Of a stretch of DNA of 64,000 nucleotides, positions 41,182 to 53,142 are shown in pieces; positions within the stretch are counted from its first letter, which is position 1; each line of letters begins with the position of its first letter. Position numbers and translations under genes: made by a program. A model generated the notes under the pieces. It ran no database searches, was not told the origin of the DNA, and worked only from the letters and a program-made list of their open reading frames with translations. This DNA is from Cephalotrichum gorgonifer. Lineage: Eukaryota; Ascomycota; Sordariomycetes; Microascales; Microascaceae. The stretch is from positions 560,954-624,953 of the forward strand of contig ONZQ02000001.1 of NCBI GenBank assembly GCA_900312665.1, read 5' to 3'.

Positions 41182-43907
41182 ATGCTTCGACAGTATCGCG
41201 CGCCCGTAAATTACGCGGACCAACAAGGTAGGTCCCCCAATTCGACCTACCAGGCGTTTGGATTCTCGCAAACTCGTCCTTTTTTTTTTCTCGCGATAAT
41301 CGCTAATCTTCCACCGCAACAGTCGCGCTCGAACACTTCCTTTCGGAGTTCAAAACTACCCCCCAAGAAGAAACCATTACACACGCCCTCGGCAATATCA
41401 CAATCGACGAGGATGATTTTAGCGACGAATACGACTTCCTAGATGAGGATGAGGACGCGCAAGAGCAGCGGCGGCAGGAACGTCGGGAGAGGGCGCAGCG
41501 CCGAAAGGGCCCGCATCACAAGTACAAGGAGCTGCTACAGGACCTTGCGGACAGGAAGATCCAAGAAGTGGCGATCGCCCTCGATGATCTCGCTGAGGTG
41601 AGGATTCCATCCTCCTCGCGCCCCTTTTATCATGCCGCTGACCCCCGCTCTTAGTTCGAGGAATCCCTAGATGGTGATTTGAGACTCGTTGCCTCGGTCG
41701 AGACTAATACGAAGCACTACGTTGAGCTCATCTCGCGGGCAATCGATAAGCTCCTCCCGGAGCCCAGCGTCGAGATCAAGTGAGCCCCTACTACCCTTCT
41801 TCGGAAACCCGCGCCGCCCTAACCTTATTCCAGCTTCAAGGACGATGTGCTTGATGTCCTTATGGCCCGCCGGCGGGCCAGGAATCAGGGTATGCAAGAG
41901 GCCGCCGAGCACGACCCCAGCCTCCTTCAGGACCAGTTCCCCCCAGCCCTCACTCGCCGATACACCGTTGTCTTCAAGCCCCGCACCACCTCCGGGGCCA
42001 AGAAGGCCCTCGCCGTCCGCGATATCCGAGGCGACGATCTTGGCCACCTCATCACCCTCCGCGCGATCGCCACGAGGGTCTCAGATGTCAAGCCCGTCGT
42101 GCAAGTCAGCGCCTACTCCTGCGACCGTTGCGGCTGCGAGATCTTCCAGCCCGTCACCGAGAAGTCGTTCGGACCCCTGACCGTCTGCCCATCGGAGGAC
42201 TGCAAGAAGAACCAGGCCAAGGGGCAGCTGAACCCTTCGTCGAGGGCGAGCAAGTTCCAGCCCTTCCAGGAGCTCAAGGTTCAGGAGTTGGCCGAGCAGG
42301 TGCCCATCGGTCAGATCCCTAGGAGTCTCACCATCCTCTGCTTCGGCACGCTCGTCCGCCAGGTGAATCCCGGTGACGTCGTCGATGTTACGGGAATCTT
42401 CCTCCCCACGCCGTATACCGGCTTCCAGGCCATGAAGGCGGGTCTGCTCACGGACACTTACCTCGAGGCCCACCATGTCGTGCAGCACAAGAAGGCCTAT
42501 TCTGAGATGACTATCGACCCCACGCTCGTCCGCCGCATCGACCGGTATCGACAGAGCGGCCAGGTGTACGAGCTCCTCGCGAAGTCGATCGCCCCCGAGA
42601 TTTTCGGTCACATCGATGTCAAGAAGGCGCTGCTCCTCCTGCTCATCGGCGGTGTGACCAAGGAGATGGGAGACGGCATGAAGATTCGGGGTGACATCAA
42701 CATCTGCCTGATGGGTGACCCTGGTGTGGCCAAGTCCCAGCTCCTGAAGTACATCTCCAAGGTCGCCCCGCGCGGCGTGTACACCTCAGGCCGCGGCTCC
42801 AGCGGCGTCGGTCTCACAGCGGCCGTGATGCGCGACCCTGTGACGGACGAGATGGTCCTCGAGGGTGGTGCGCTCGTCCTCGCCGACAACGGTATCTGCG
42901 CCATTGATGAGTTCGACAAGATGGACGAGACCGACCGAACGGCCATCCACGAGGTCATGGAGCAGCAGACCATCTCCATCTCCAAGGCCGGGATATCCAC
43001 GACGCTCAACGCCCGCACGTCCATCCTAGCAGCTGCCAACCCGCTCTACGGCCGTTACAACCCTCGCATCTCCCCCGTCGAGAACATTAACCTCCCCGCC
43101 GCCCTCCTCTCACGTTTCGACGTCCTCTTCCTCCTCCTCGACACCCCCTCCCGCGACAACGATGCCAAGCTGGCTAAGCACGTCGCCTTCGTGCACATGC
43201 ACTCTCGCCACCCAGACACGGGCGGCGAGGGCGTCGTCTTCTCACCCCACGAGGTCCGCAGCTACGTCGCGAAGGCGCGGACCTACCGGCCCGTCGTGCC
43301 CGCCCGCGTGAGCGAGTACATGGTGAAGACGTACGTGCGGATGCGAGACGGCGCGAGGCGCGCGGAGAAGCGCGGCCAGCAGTTCACACACACCACGCCG
43401 AGGACACTGCTTGGTGTTGTGCGACTCTCGCAGGCGCTCGCGCGGCTGCGGTTCAGCGACGAGGTCATCCTGGAGGACGTCGACGAGGCGATCCGCCTCA
43501 TCGAGGCCAGTAAGGAGTCGCTCGATGCCGATGACGGGAAGAAGGGACGGGGACTGAACGCGAGCTCCAAGATTTACAACCTCGTCAAGGGGTTGGCTGA
43601 GTCTGGCGCGTGCAGGGCCGACGATGCGGAGGATGATGATGAGAACGAACTCAGTGTCAGGAAGGTTAGGGAGAGGGTTATTGCGAAGGGCTTTACCGAA
43701 GACCACTGGGCCAAGGCTCTGGACGAGTATACCGAGTTGAACGTGAGTACCACCAGCCTTCTTAGCCTTAGCCATATGATACGACTTATTAGGTGCCGGA
43801 TGAGAAGCTAACACGCTGGGTCATAGGTCTGGCAAACAACGGGCAACGGCACCCGCCTCATCTTCGTCCAAGCAGAGGACGACGACGACGACGAAATGGC
43901 GGATTAA
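41182..43907 (+). CDS. MCM7: DNA replication licensing helicase subunit Mcm7
   Basis: Exons 41182-41227, 41323-41597, 41655-41779, 41834-43742 and 43827-43907 give 811 aa. All four introns are GT-AG and keep the frame. Mcm7 is one of the six subunits of the MCM2-7 replicative helicase loaded at origins in G1. The N-terminal zinc-binding part has CDRCGCEIF and VCPSEDCKK near residues 245-275. The AAA+ core has Walker A GDPGVAKSQLLKYI (about 443), Walker B ICAIDEFDKMDETDR, and the arginine finger in LLSRFDVLF (about 576). SIAPEIFGHIDVKKALLLLL and DTPSRDNDAKLAKH distinguish Mcm7 from the other MCMs. The C-terminus ends in an acidic run (EDDDDDEMAD). MCB boxes lie upstream. Confidence 0.97.
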
Positions 43908-44287
43908 CCCGCCTCTCGGTGTCTCGCGCTTGCAAATATCCTGTCGGAGTTGGCGTTCTAGGATTGGGGAGCTTAAGTTCTACTTCTTCTTTCGGGGTCG
44001 AATGTTTCTGATGAAAAGGGTCTTGACGGAAGGGCAAGGGGTGAAGGGAATGCGACGAGTGATCTGGTGGTCTGAATCAGGTAGGTGGGCGGGGAAATGT
44101 ATGGGATGGAGGGTGGAGGTAATGAATACACCTGTAGAGCATGTTTTTATCCTTTGATTAAATATACACCATGACGAACTCTTGTTGCACTTATTCTCCG
44201 ACTCCATTTACAGATGTGAGACAAAATGAATACAAAGTACATCTATCTATATAATACACATCTCCCCAATCTCACAGAGAGCTACTC
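43908..44287. other. Convergent intergenic region between MCM7 and mS29 gene
   Basis: 3' flanks only. Nothing else recognised. Confidence 0.5.
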
Positions 44288-45765
44288 TTAACACCTCATA
44301 TTCCTAAACGTAACCCTCTCCATCTCCCCGAGGATACCGTGGCCCCCCAGCGTCCACTTCGTGCTGACAGCTGGTTCCGTGACCGTGTCCAAGAACACCC
44401 CGCTGGCGGCCCAGTACTCCATCAAGGCCCTCGCTTCATCCTTAGTCACGCCCTCGAGCTTCAGCAGCTGCGCGTTCTTCAGCACGTCGAAGACGCGGTC
44501 GTCGTAGCGTCGCTCGTAGGGGTCCGGCTGGGGGATCTCCTCACCCTTCGCGCCCGCATCTAGTTGGGAGATGACAAGGTCGAGGGAGGGAATGTTGACG
44601 TTGTCGTTGCCGCCAGTGCTGGCGATGACGGCGGCGCCGTTGGGGAACGCCGTCTTCCCGGATATGGCATCTGTGAACAGGCGGATGGTCGAGAGGTCGT
44701 GGGCATGGATCGGGTTGAAGGCCGTGTCGTGATAAGCGCTGTTACGCATGATGAACGGTAGCCCGTCGAGCGCGAAGAGGATAGGGGGCCGACCGCGGAC
44801 GGTGGTGAGCTCGGACCAGAGGGCCACGAGGGTGGGCCAAGCGAACTCGAGCTCACGGCACGACCCGGCAAGGTCGGCGAGGGTGGGCTCGTGACCGAGG
44901 TGGGCGAGATGAGAGATGTTCGAGTAGTCCTTCGTCACGGGGAGGGCGCTAAGGACGTCGGCGTTGGCTTTGGCGATGGACTGGAGGAGCTTGAGGGTAT
45001 ACGACGGGTGGCAGAACTGCGCGGGTTCCGTGTCAGGGACCGGGGCGTAGTCGGTGTTGCCGTTGGTCAGTTGGAAAGCTGTTCATCGGTCAGTTACCCT
45101 GATGTAGCTAACGCGGGTAGGGATACACAGCATCTTGACAGACCTTCGGGGATGTTGACGACAATCCACTTGTTCAGGAACGCATGAGCCATGGCCTGAA
45201 GCAGCATGGTAGTCTTTCCAGTCACCTTGCTGCCGCTAACTACCAGTTTCAGGGTAGTCCTCTCCTTCTTCGCCCTCTCCATCATCTTCCCGAGCTCTAC
45301 GGACTCGGACCGAACAAGCACGTGCGGCCTCCTAAACAAGTTCCAAGACTGAGTCGGCCTAAAGGCCTCAACGGTCCTGAGCTGGTCAACAACCCGATCC
45401 GGCACTCCCAGCACGGTTCCCTTTGACTCCTCCAACGCCAGGGACTCGCTCGTCAAATCGCCGAGGCCAGTCACGGCAATGGCATTGTTGTTGCTCAGCT
45501 GGATCCGTTTGCGGAAAGCCTTCCTCTCGCCGGGTCCAGGCGTCTTGGCCTTCGTCGGAGTGCCGGCACCCTTCTTCTTGTAGTTCTTCTTGGCCTTCCC
45601 CGCGATATTGTGCTTCCCCTTCTCAGCAGCCGCGAGTATGGACGCTGTAGAGAATGGCGCTGAGGAGACGGTCGAGGCGGGGAGAAGGCCGGGGACGAGT
45701 CGGGTGGTGGTCGGGATGGAGGCGGTACGGGCCTTTCCTAGGCACCGTAGGGCGATGGAGGCCAT
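44288..45765 (-). CDS. Mitochondrial small ribosomal subunit protein mS29 (DAP3/Rsm23 family)
   Basis: Exons 45144-45765 and 44288-45078 give 470 aa. The 65-nt intron has a GTCTGT donor and AACAG acceptor, and splicing joins IPEAFQLTNGNTDYAP correctly. The N-terminus (MASIALRCLGKARTASIP) is basic and Ser/Thr-rich without acidic residues, a typical mitochondrial presequence. A GTP/ATP-binding P-loop, GSKVTGKTT, is at residues 178-185. Further family segments are KWIVVNIPEAF, PPILFALDGLPFIMRNSAYHD, HDLSTIRLFTDAISG and YERRYDDRVFDVLKNAQLLKL. mS29 is the nucleotide-binding protein of the mitoribosomal small subunit head; its human relative is DAP3. The gene is convergent to MCM7 and divergent from RRS1, so two ribosome-related genes may share a promoter. 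Confidence 0.94.
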
Positions 45766-46199
45766 CTTGGGGCCGTTCGATCTGTTTCTCGGGTTTGTAT
45801 CGTATTATTATAGGGACGTTAACATTATGGAACGCCCGTTGTCAATTGGCCCGCGCGGCGTGAGCTGTTCCTGGGTAATAAACCTCTTTTCGCGGCACGA
45901 TTCTTTTTCCACTGTCGCGAACTTGGCCCAAAATCTTTGCCGCGCTCATTGGCTGAGAAGCTTGACAATAAGTGGGTCCATATGTTTTTTCCGATACTCT
46001 TCCGCAGGGCGGTGAGAAATCTGGACCCCACATGTCGACCGACCGCCCCCTCCAAAAAATAGCTTGGGCAGAATAAGAAAAAAAGTCAGAGGAACGCATC
46101 TCAGTCCAGAGCCAAACCACCACCGGAGTCAAGATCCCTCACGAAATCCCCAAATTGTGCACCCCAATCGAAGCCGACACCACCCAATCCGACTCCAAC
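45766..46199. promoter_or_regulatory. Divergent promoter of mS29 and RRS1 genes
   Basis: No gene seen. A purine-rich stretch (AAGAAAAAAAGTCAGAGG near 46076) lies about 120 bp before the RRS1 start. I found no perfect RRPE or PAC box. Confidence 0.4.
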
Positions 46200-46793
46200 A
46201 TGGCAATCACCGAGGCACCCAAACTGCCCGTCGCAGTCAACAAGGCGACACCCTACAACTTCGACCTCGGTCTCCTCCTCGCGACTGACCCCAACCCCGT
46301 CTCCCTCCCCACCGCCACCTCCTCCGACGAGCTCGAACAGGCCCTCGCCGAGGTCGCCCGCGACGGCACTCAGGCCCTCATAAACCAGCTCCTGACTACA
46401 TGCCCCATTAGCTCCACAACTGATGGCGTCGCGCTCAGCCTGCCGGGTGCCACGACACCACTCCCCAGGGAGAAGCCCCTCCCCACGCCGAAGGCGATGA
46501 CGAAGTGGCAGAAGTTCGCCGCGAAGAAGGGCATCGCGCCCAAGACGAGGGAGCAGAGGAGGAACATCACCTTCGACGAAGAGAGTGGCATCTGGAGGCC
46601 GAAGTGGGGCCATGGCGGCTTGAACAAGAAGGGGGAGGATGCGCCCATCGTTGAGGTTGACATGAAGAAAGAGAGGGAGGCGAAGGAGGGGACGAGTATC
46701 AGGGCTGCAGGCAGGAGGGAAAGGAAAGAGAACGTGAGGAGAAACGAGAGGATGCAGAGGAGGAATGAGAGGGCGGCGGAGCAGAAGAGGTGA
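46200..46793 (+). CDS. RRS1: Ribosome biogenesis regulatory protein Rrs1
   Basis: A single exon encodes 197 aa from ATG 46200 (MAITEAPKLPVAVNK). The frame is open further upstream but without a better ATG. Rrs1 is a nucleolar protein that, with Rpf2, brings 5S RNP (5S rRNA, uL5, uL18) into pre-60S particles. Family features are YNFDLGLLLATDPNPV near the N-terminus (about 19-34), then KPLPTPKAMTKWQKFAAKKG, RRNITFDEESGIWRPKWGHG, and a highly basic coiled C-terminus (RRERKENVRRNERMQRRNER) rich in Arg and Glu. Length matches fungal Rrs1. Divergent from the mS29 gene. Confidence 0.95.
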   Translation: MAITEAPKLPVAVNKATPYNFDLGLLLATDPNPVSLPTATSSDELEQALAEVARDGTQALINQLLTTCPISSTTDGVALSLPGATTPLPREKPLPTPKAMTKWQKFAAKKGIAPKTREQRRNITFDEESGIWRPKWGHGGLNKKGEDAPIVEVDMKKEREAKEGTSIRAAGRRERKENVRRNERMQRRNERAAEQKR

Positions 46794-47395
46794 AGTTAGG
46801 TCCCGAGCGGTATTGGGCCGGCGGGGTGGATACGATTCGGGGGCATAGAATCTGTATTTGTTTGCTTGGCGTTTAGGTTGGGTGAGGTGATTTAATGCTA
46901 TAAAGAGCCTTTCAGCAAGCCGTGAAGCGGAACGGACTCGAGGTCTCACCGAATGTTTAAGAACGTGAACATGGGCTATGGACGAGTCCTCCCTCCTCAT
47001 GTCCAGGGCAACAAATAACCATTCAGGGAGTTGGGGGGGAGGGTGATTCCCTCAATCTCTCGATTCTGCCCATTCCAGCCGTCTATACATACACTTGTTT
47101 TAATTATGCTCATTTAAGGGTTCCCGATGCACCTCCCTTGCCAATCAATTCCCTCCATGTCCATCATAATGCGTGACTGCTCCCCGAAGGAAAGAACTCC
47201 AAACAAGAGCGCAAAAAACTAATATAAAGAAACCCGGGTGCTCCGACTAACATACTATATGTAGCCCACGCGGTGAGCTTCGGCAACGATGCAGGATATA
47301 GCCTGCGCCAAACCACAATCACTCGCAGCTCAGGTCCACCTAGGCATCTGAGGCATACGAAAACATTAAGTAAAGGTGAAGCAACGTTAAGCACC
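46794..47395. other. Convergent intergenic region between RRS1 and FAR1-domain gene
   Basis: No supported gene. 3' flanks with low coding character. Confidence 0.5.
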
Positions 47396-48576
47396 TCAGG
47401 CCTGGGCCTGCGACCGACCGCGCAGCCGCCGGGAACCCGGGGGGAAATGGTGGAACTGGCCAATAGGGGGAGTAGTCACCGGCCCTTGTGGCACTGAAAC
47501 CTGGAATTGCGCTGCGAAGTGTCAGTCTATCTCCATCATCCGCACCAACGCGGCGAAGGGAGGGGAAAGCACCTACAATGCAAGAAGGGATCGACGTCAT
47601 CAGCCGCGTGCGCCTGATGAGCCATCAACTGCGGGTCCACCTGCTGACCTTGGTGTTCAAGTTGCAATGTTTGAGTATCCTGCTGCCGCACCTGCATCCC
47701 CTGCGTCCTCCTCCGCGTGGGGCTCTGCACCTGGCCCTCATCTCCCCCTATATCGGATTCTCTCCTTGGGCGCTTCTCGGGCGCTATCGACCGACGCCCG
47801 TCGTCAATATGCCTGTGCCGCCTCTCCTGCTGCTCCAGCCGCACCTGTCGCTGCATGTCCTCGTTCTCGACGGCGTATATCGCCGCTATGCGCATCTGTA
47901 ACTCCGCTAGATCCCGAAGTCTCTGGGGCTTGGCCATCTTTCGGTATTCCCCCTTGTACTTCTGGAAAGTGTCGCCAGTAAGGCGCAGCACTGCCGGTGA
48001 GACACCTGCCACCGCAATTGCAGCTCCCGTTTCGGGGTCGAGTGCGGGCCCAGAGACCGCCGCTATCGAAATGGTCAGCTCATCGGCGCCTATATAGTCC
48101 CCTACTCCTGAAGTCGAGCCCATGGAGCTTTAACCCGCATTCCACCTACCATCATTCGCTTCCAGCTCCCCATCGGCATCATGCTCGTTCACAGCCTCCA
48201 CCTCTGGCGGCTCCGGCGTCCCTGGCTCGTGATTATGTTGGTCGCATATAACAGTCAACACCCAGCCGCCCATCATCTTCCTATTTACCGCCTTCGCTTT
48301 CCACGGACAGTCCGTCTTCTTCGTGCTCGTCTTGTGCTTCGTCGCGAGACACTTATACGGCCTCCCGCCCCGGTCGCATACCAGGTCGCACCGCACCATC
48401 TCGTTCCCGGGCACGTCTGGGCCGCCGATCTTCCCACGGTGCGAGCGAGCCTTGACGACCTTGTAGCCCTCGCTCTGCATGCGCACATTCAGGTCGCTGA
48501 AGAGCTCTTCGTAGGTCTTGTAGACGTAGGAAGGGCCCGGGGCCGATTGGGCCGAGGGCGTGAGCATGCCGAACAT
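47396..48576 (-). CDS. FAR1 DNA-binding domain (WRKY-GCM1 zinc finger) protein
   Basis: Exons 48150-48576, 47577-48062 and 47396-47511 give 342 aa. The 87-nt first intron has a GTAGGT donor and CTGAC branch, and its length is a multiple of three. It must be removed because it contains an in-frame TAA. The 65-nt second intron has a GTAGGT donor and CGCAG acceptor. Residues about 18-115 form a FAR1-type domain: YKTYEELFSDLNVRMQSEG, then MVRCDLVCDRGG, KKTDCPWKAKA and VICDQHNHEP, giving the C-C-H-H zinc set. The middle has a conserved helical part (LRLTGDTFQKYKGEYRKMAK and LRDLAELQMRIAAIYA), then a Gln-rich stretch and a basic tail (RRLRGRSQAQA). FAR1 domains derive from Mutator-like transposases; here only the DNA-binding part remains, so it is likely a nuclear transcription factor. 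Divergent from MSH3. Confidence 0.82.
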
Positions 48577-48933
48577 GGTCGCTCAGCTCGATGCGAGGCC
48601 CCTCGGTGGGTCCTCGAGCTCGTGTTGGTGGAAGGTATTACTGGCGAATCGCGAATCTGGAATATGCGACGCTTAGATGGGATGGTCTGACGTGTGGATT
48701 TGGAACGTGATCGGTGCAAAGATGACTTCTTGGCGGAACTATCTGTCTACCCGCATATCCCCGGTTAATACATATACGAAAATAGAATAACCCCATCCAG
48801 TCTGTAACCTCTCAACGCGTCTTTGGATTGCTAACGCGCTTGCGCGAGCAGCCATTTCGTCTTGGTTTGTCTTGCCCTTTCACCACTACAACCCAGGCCC
48901 ACACTGTCCGTTCACAACCCGGGTTCCGCGACA
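48577..48933. promoter_or_regulatory. Divergent promoter of FAR1-domain gene and MSH3 with MluI box
   Basis: ACGCGT lies at 48815-48820, about 115 bp upstream of the MSH3 ATG. A related AACGCGC follows at about 48833-48839, then TTGCGCGAGC near 48840. These fit MBF-type G1/S control of a mismatch-repair gene (inference). Confidence 0.55.
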
Positions 48934-51900
48934 ATGCCCCCCCCCTCATCGAACAGCCGTGATAGTAAAGGGAAGAAGCAGGCATCTCTGACAAGCTTTT
49001 TCTCCCCGAAATCGTCACCAGCAAGCCAACCCTCCCAACCCAGAGAGGCCCCTGCCTCGAGCCCCCTCCGCCCCTCCCTACCAACCGGTCGGAAGAGACC
49101 GCTGCAAGAGGACGCCGACCGAGCGAACAATGGGCCAGAGAAGCCAAAGAGGCAGAAGGCCGTGCGCAGGGTTGTAGATGACGAGGACCTTCAGGAGGAC
49201 TTAGAGCCCACGCCGCAGTCAGAGACTAGGCCACAGTCAGAGACCGGGCAGCAGTCCTCCCAGAGGACGGATTACTATCTCTTTGGGTCAAGCCAAGATC
49301 CAGACGTCGACCCCGAGGTGTTGCGAAAGCGGGAGGAGCTACACAATAAATTCGTGCGAAAGCTGGGGCGCCCTGACGGCCTACTTTCACTGAGGAGAAA
49401 CCACAGCGCTGAGATCGTACCTCCCGCAGGCGAGGAGGATGCCGAAGACGATGGGGAGGAGGAGGAGGAGGCGCCACCACCGCCTAAGGCGAAAAAGGGC
49501 GCGAAAGGAGGGAAGTCCGGGAAATTGACACCTATGGAGATGCAGTTCCTAGACATCAAGAGGAAACACATGGATACCGTTCTCATCTTCGAGGTCGGCT
49601 ACAAGTTTCGCTTCTTTGGCGAAGATGCTCGCATAGCGTCCAAGGCCCTTAGCATTATGTGCATCCCCGGCAAGTACAGATACGACGAGCGTAAGTAGCC
49701 CTCTCTAGATGTCATTCCACCTCTCCCAGACATTCGATCTGACAGTCCAGGCAGACCCTTCCGAAGCTCATCTCACTCAATTCGCCTCCGCGAGTATACC
49801 CGTCCCCCGTCTACCCGTCCACGCCAAGCGTCTCGTCGCCGCGGGCTATAAAGTGGGCGTCGTCCGCCAGATCGAGACAGCAGCTCTGAAGAAAGCAGGG
49901 GATAATCGGAACGCGCCCTTCGTACGGAAGCTTACGAACGTCTACACCAAGGGGACCTACGTTGACGAGATCGGCGAGCTCGACGAGTCCACCTCCGGCG
50001 CGCCGTCGGGTGGCTACCTCCTCTGCATCACTGAATCCCCAAGTAAGGGCGGTGGTGCCGACGAGAAAGTCGATGTCGGCATCCTGGCCGTGCAGCCGGC
50101 GACCGGCGACATTATTTTCGACAGCTTCGAGGACGGTTTCATGAGGAGCGAGATCGAGACTAGGCTCCTGCACATATCGCCCTGCGAGTTCCTCATCGTT
50201 GGCGAGCTCACCAAGGGCACGGACAAGCTCATACAGCACCTGTCCGGGTCGAGCACGAACGTCTTCGGCGATAGGAGTAGGGTCGAGCGCGTTCCGCGGT
50301 CGAAGACGATGGCCACCGAGGCCCAGACGCACGTCACGCAGTTCTACGCGGACAAGGTGAAGAACAGCTCGCAGGATGAGCGGGCCAGCACCCTCCTCGA
50401 TAAGGTTCTCCAACTGCCCGAGCATGTAACGGTCTGTCTCTCGGCGATGATCACCCACCTCACCGAGTACGGGCTCGAACATATCTTTGACCTCACCAAA
50501 TACTTCCAGAGTTTCAGCACGCGCACCCACATGCTGATCAATGGGACCACACTGGAGAGCCTGGAAGTCTACCGCAATGCGACCGACCACTCCGAGAAGG
50601 GCAGTTTGCTCTGGGCCCTTGACAAGACCCTAACCCGCTTCGGGCAGCGTCTTCTGCGGAAATGGGTGGGCAGGCCACTCCTGGACAAGCAGGCGCTCGA
50701 GGCACGAGTTGAGGCCGTGGAGGAGCTCCTCGAGAACAAATCCAGTGCCAAAGTAAACCAGCTAGAAACCCTTCTCGCCGCCACTAAGGCCGACCTCGAA
50801 CGCAGTCTCATCCGCATTTACTACGGCAAATGCACGCGTCCGGAGCTCCTCTCCGTCCTCCAGACAATGCAGAGGCTCGCCACGCACTTCTCCCACGTCC
50901 AGTCCCCGGAAGACACGGGCTTCAAGTCGCCTCTCATCAGCGACGCCATCTGCTCTCTGCCCCTCATCCTGGACACAGTGATCTCCTACCTGGACAAGAT
51001 CAACCCCGACGCCGCCAAGAAGGACGATAAGATCAACTTCTTCCGCGAAGAGGAGCAGACGGACGCCATACAGGATAACCTCGTGAGCATCGCCTCAGTG
51101 GAGCAGGAGCTTGACGCCCACAAGAAGGTTGCCGCAGAGAAGCTGGGCCGCAAGGTCCCCGTCTCGTACGTGACCGTCGCGGGCATCGAGTACCTCGTTG
51201 AGGTAGGCAACGCCGACGTCAAGCGCGTGCCCGCCTCGTGGGTCAAGATCAGCGGCACAAAGAAGCTGTCGCGGTTCCACACCCCTGACGTGGTCCGGAT
51301 GATGAACGAGCGGGACCGGTACAAGGAGGCACTCGCGGCCGCCTGCGAAGATGCGTTCAAGGACCTCCTGTCTTCCATCGCCGCCGACTACCAACCCCTC
51401 CGGGACGCCATCTCCTCCCTTGCTACGCTCGACTGCCTCCTCTCCCTGTCCAAGGTGGCCTCGATGCCGGGCTACACCAAGCCTACCTTCCTCCCAGACA
51501 CCGCACCACCGTCCATCTCCATCACGGGTGGCCGACACCCCGTCGCTGAGCATACCCTTCCAGACGGCTACATCCCCTTCAACTCGTCCCTCGCATCCCC
51601 GTCCCCCACCGCGTACCTCATAACGGGGCCCAACATGGGCGGCAAGTCCTCCTTCGTCCGCGCCGTCGCCCTCCTCGTCCTCCTCGCCCAGATCGGCTCC
51701 TTCGTCCCCGCCACCTCCCTCACGCTGACCCTCACTGATGCCATCCACACCCGCATGGGCGCCAAGGACAACCTCTTCGCCGGCGAGTCGACATTCATGG
51801 TCGAGCTCTCCGAGACCTCCCGCATCCTCCGCTCCTGCACCCCCAACTCCCTCGTCATACTAGACGAGTTGGGCCGCGGGACCTCGACGCACGACGGCGT

Positions 51901-52360
51901 GTCGATAGCCCACGCCGTCCTCGCGCACGTCGCCACCGCCCCATCCCCGATGACCCTCTTCATCACTCACTATCAGAACCTCTCGCGGTTGGCCAATACC
52001 CTCCCCATCCAGAACGTCCACATGCGCTTCACGTCAACAACTGCCGCCGCCGCCTCCCCCTCCCGCCCCTCCGACGGCGACATGGACGGCAAAGGGGAGG
52101 GAGACGCGGAGGAGGAAATCACCTTCCTCTACGAGGTAACACCAGGCGTGGCCCATCGCTCCTACGGCCTGAACGTCGCGAGGCTGGCCCGCATCCCCCG
52201 CAAGATTGTCGATGTGGCGGGCGTCAAATCCCGAGAGATGGAGACAAATCTAAGGGCAAGGCGGCTCGGTGCTACCGCCTCTGCGCTAGGGAAACTTCTC
52301 AGGGGAGATGGAGGGAAAGATGAGCTAGATCATTTGATTGAGGGGATAGAGGAGTTGTAA
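48934..52360 (+). CDS. MSH3: DNA mismatch repair protein Msh3
   Basis: Exons 48934-49690 and 49755-52360 give 1120 aa. The 64-nt intron (GTAAGT donor, CTGAC branch, GGCAG acceptor) joins YDEHPSEAHLTQFASASIP, an Msh3/Msh6 mismatch-binding-domain signature. With Msh2, Msh3 forms MutS-beta, which recognises insertion/deletion loops. The N-terminus has a PCNA-binding PIP box, QASLTSFF (residues 16-23), then a disordered acidic region. The mismatch-binding domain starts at LTPMEMQFLDIKRKH and includes FEVGYKFRFFGEDARIA. The lever and clamp domains follow. The ATPase has Walker A GPNMGGKSSFVRA (near 877), the signature ESTFMVELSE, and Walker B LVILDELGRGTSTHDG. YKFRFF lacks the Phe-x-Glu mismatch wedge of Msh6, consistent with Msh3. 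Start chosen at MPPPSSNSRDSKGKK. Confidence 0.96.
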
Positions 52361-53142
52361 TCTAATCGGCTCGGCAGCTCTGGCATGTTGGGTGGCGGCG
52401 AGTTGGGATGCTCGAGCTGGCTTGCTTCCATACAAATCATTACTGGACACTGTACTTGAAGTGTATAATTCATTCAGGCGTTATGGTCATCACACATGCC
52501 ACGTTGATTTCATCAAAGGCATCAACATGTAACATCACAATTATCTGCAATTCCAAGCGAGTCTTGAATCATCGTATTAAATGCTGTCCGCCTAATGACC
52601 CTCATGTACAGTGATTGTTTCCCCTCCTGGTCCTTAAAATCAACGAAAATAAGGGTCTTATACCATATCTCGGGCCCGTGTGGATGAATGGCCAAATACG
52701 AAGCGCATGTTAAAACTCCACGACCTAGAGTCCTCCACTGTAGGCCCCTAAGCCAGGCGATGCCATGATATTACTCCTTGGTGGGAGAGGCGATTTATGC
52801 ACAAATTTCCGAACCCCGTTGACAATGAAGTGCGACGTCAACAATTCGCGTTCCGATCGAAGAATGGTCGAGATGCAGATGGTCACCAAATGCGCCTAGT
52901 TAACTGTCACAGGGATCCCATCAGTATTGGTAGCAAGAGTCGAGGTACACTGACACCCACGCATGAGAAAGGTCAAAAAACCTGCGTCGGCTGCAGGAAC
53001 AAGGCGTATCCCGGTAGGGTCGTGGGAGAAGCCGTTAGGAAGCAAACAGGTCCAACGCGTGGAGTCGAAGGCGGAGGACGGTGTATTCGGTTTCAAATTT
53101 CAAACCTGACTTTTAGTTTTGCTCGAGTGCACGTCATTATGC
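52361..53142. other. Convergent intergenic region between MSH3 and zinc-finger gene
   Basis: A plus-strand frame at 52797-53225 is open but has no recognisable domain. No gene supported. Confidence 0.45.

Noticed and set aside
38000..52000. Many long antisense frames over PEX1, MCM7 and MSH3
   Set aside because: Expected by-products of G/C-rich third positions opposite strongly supported genes.
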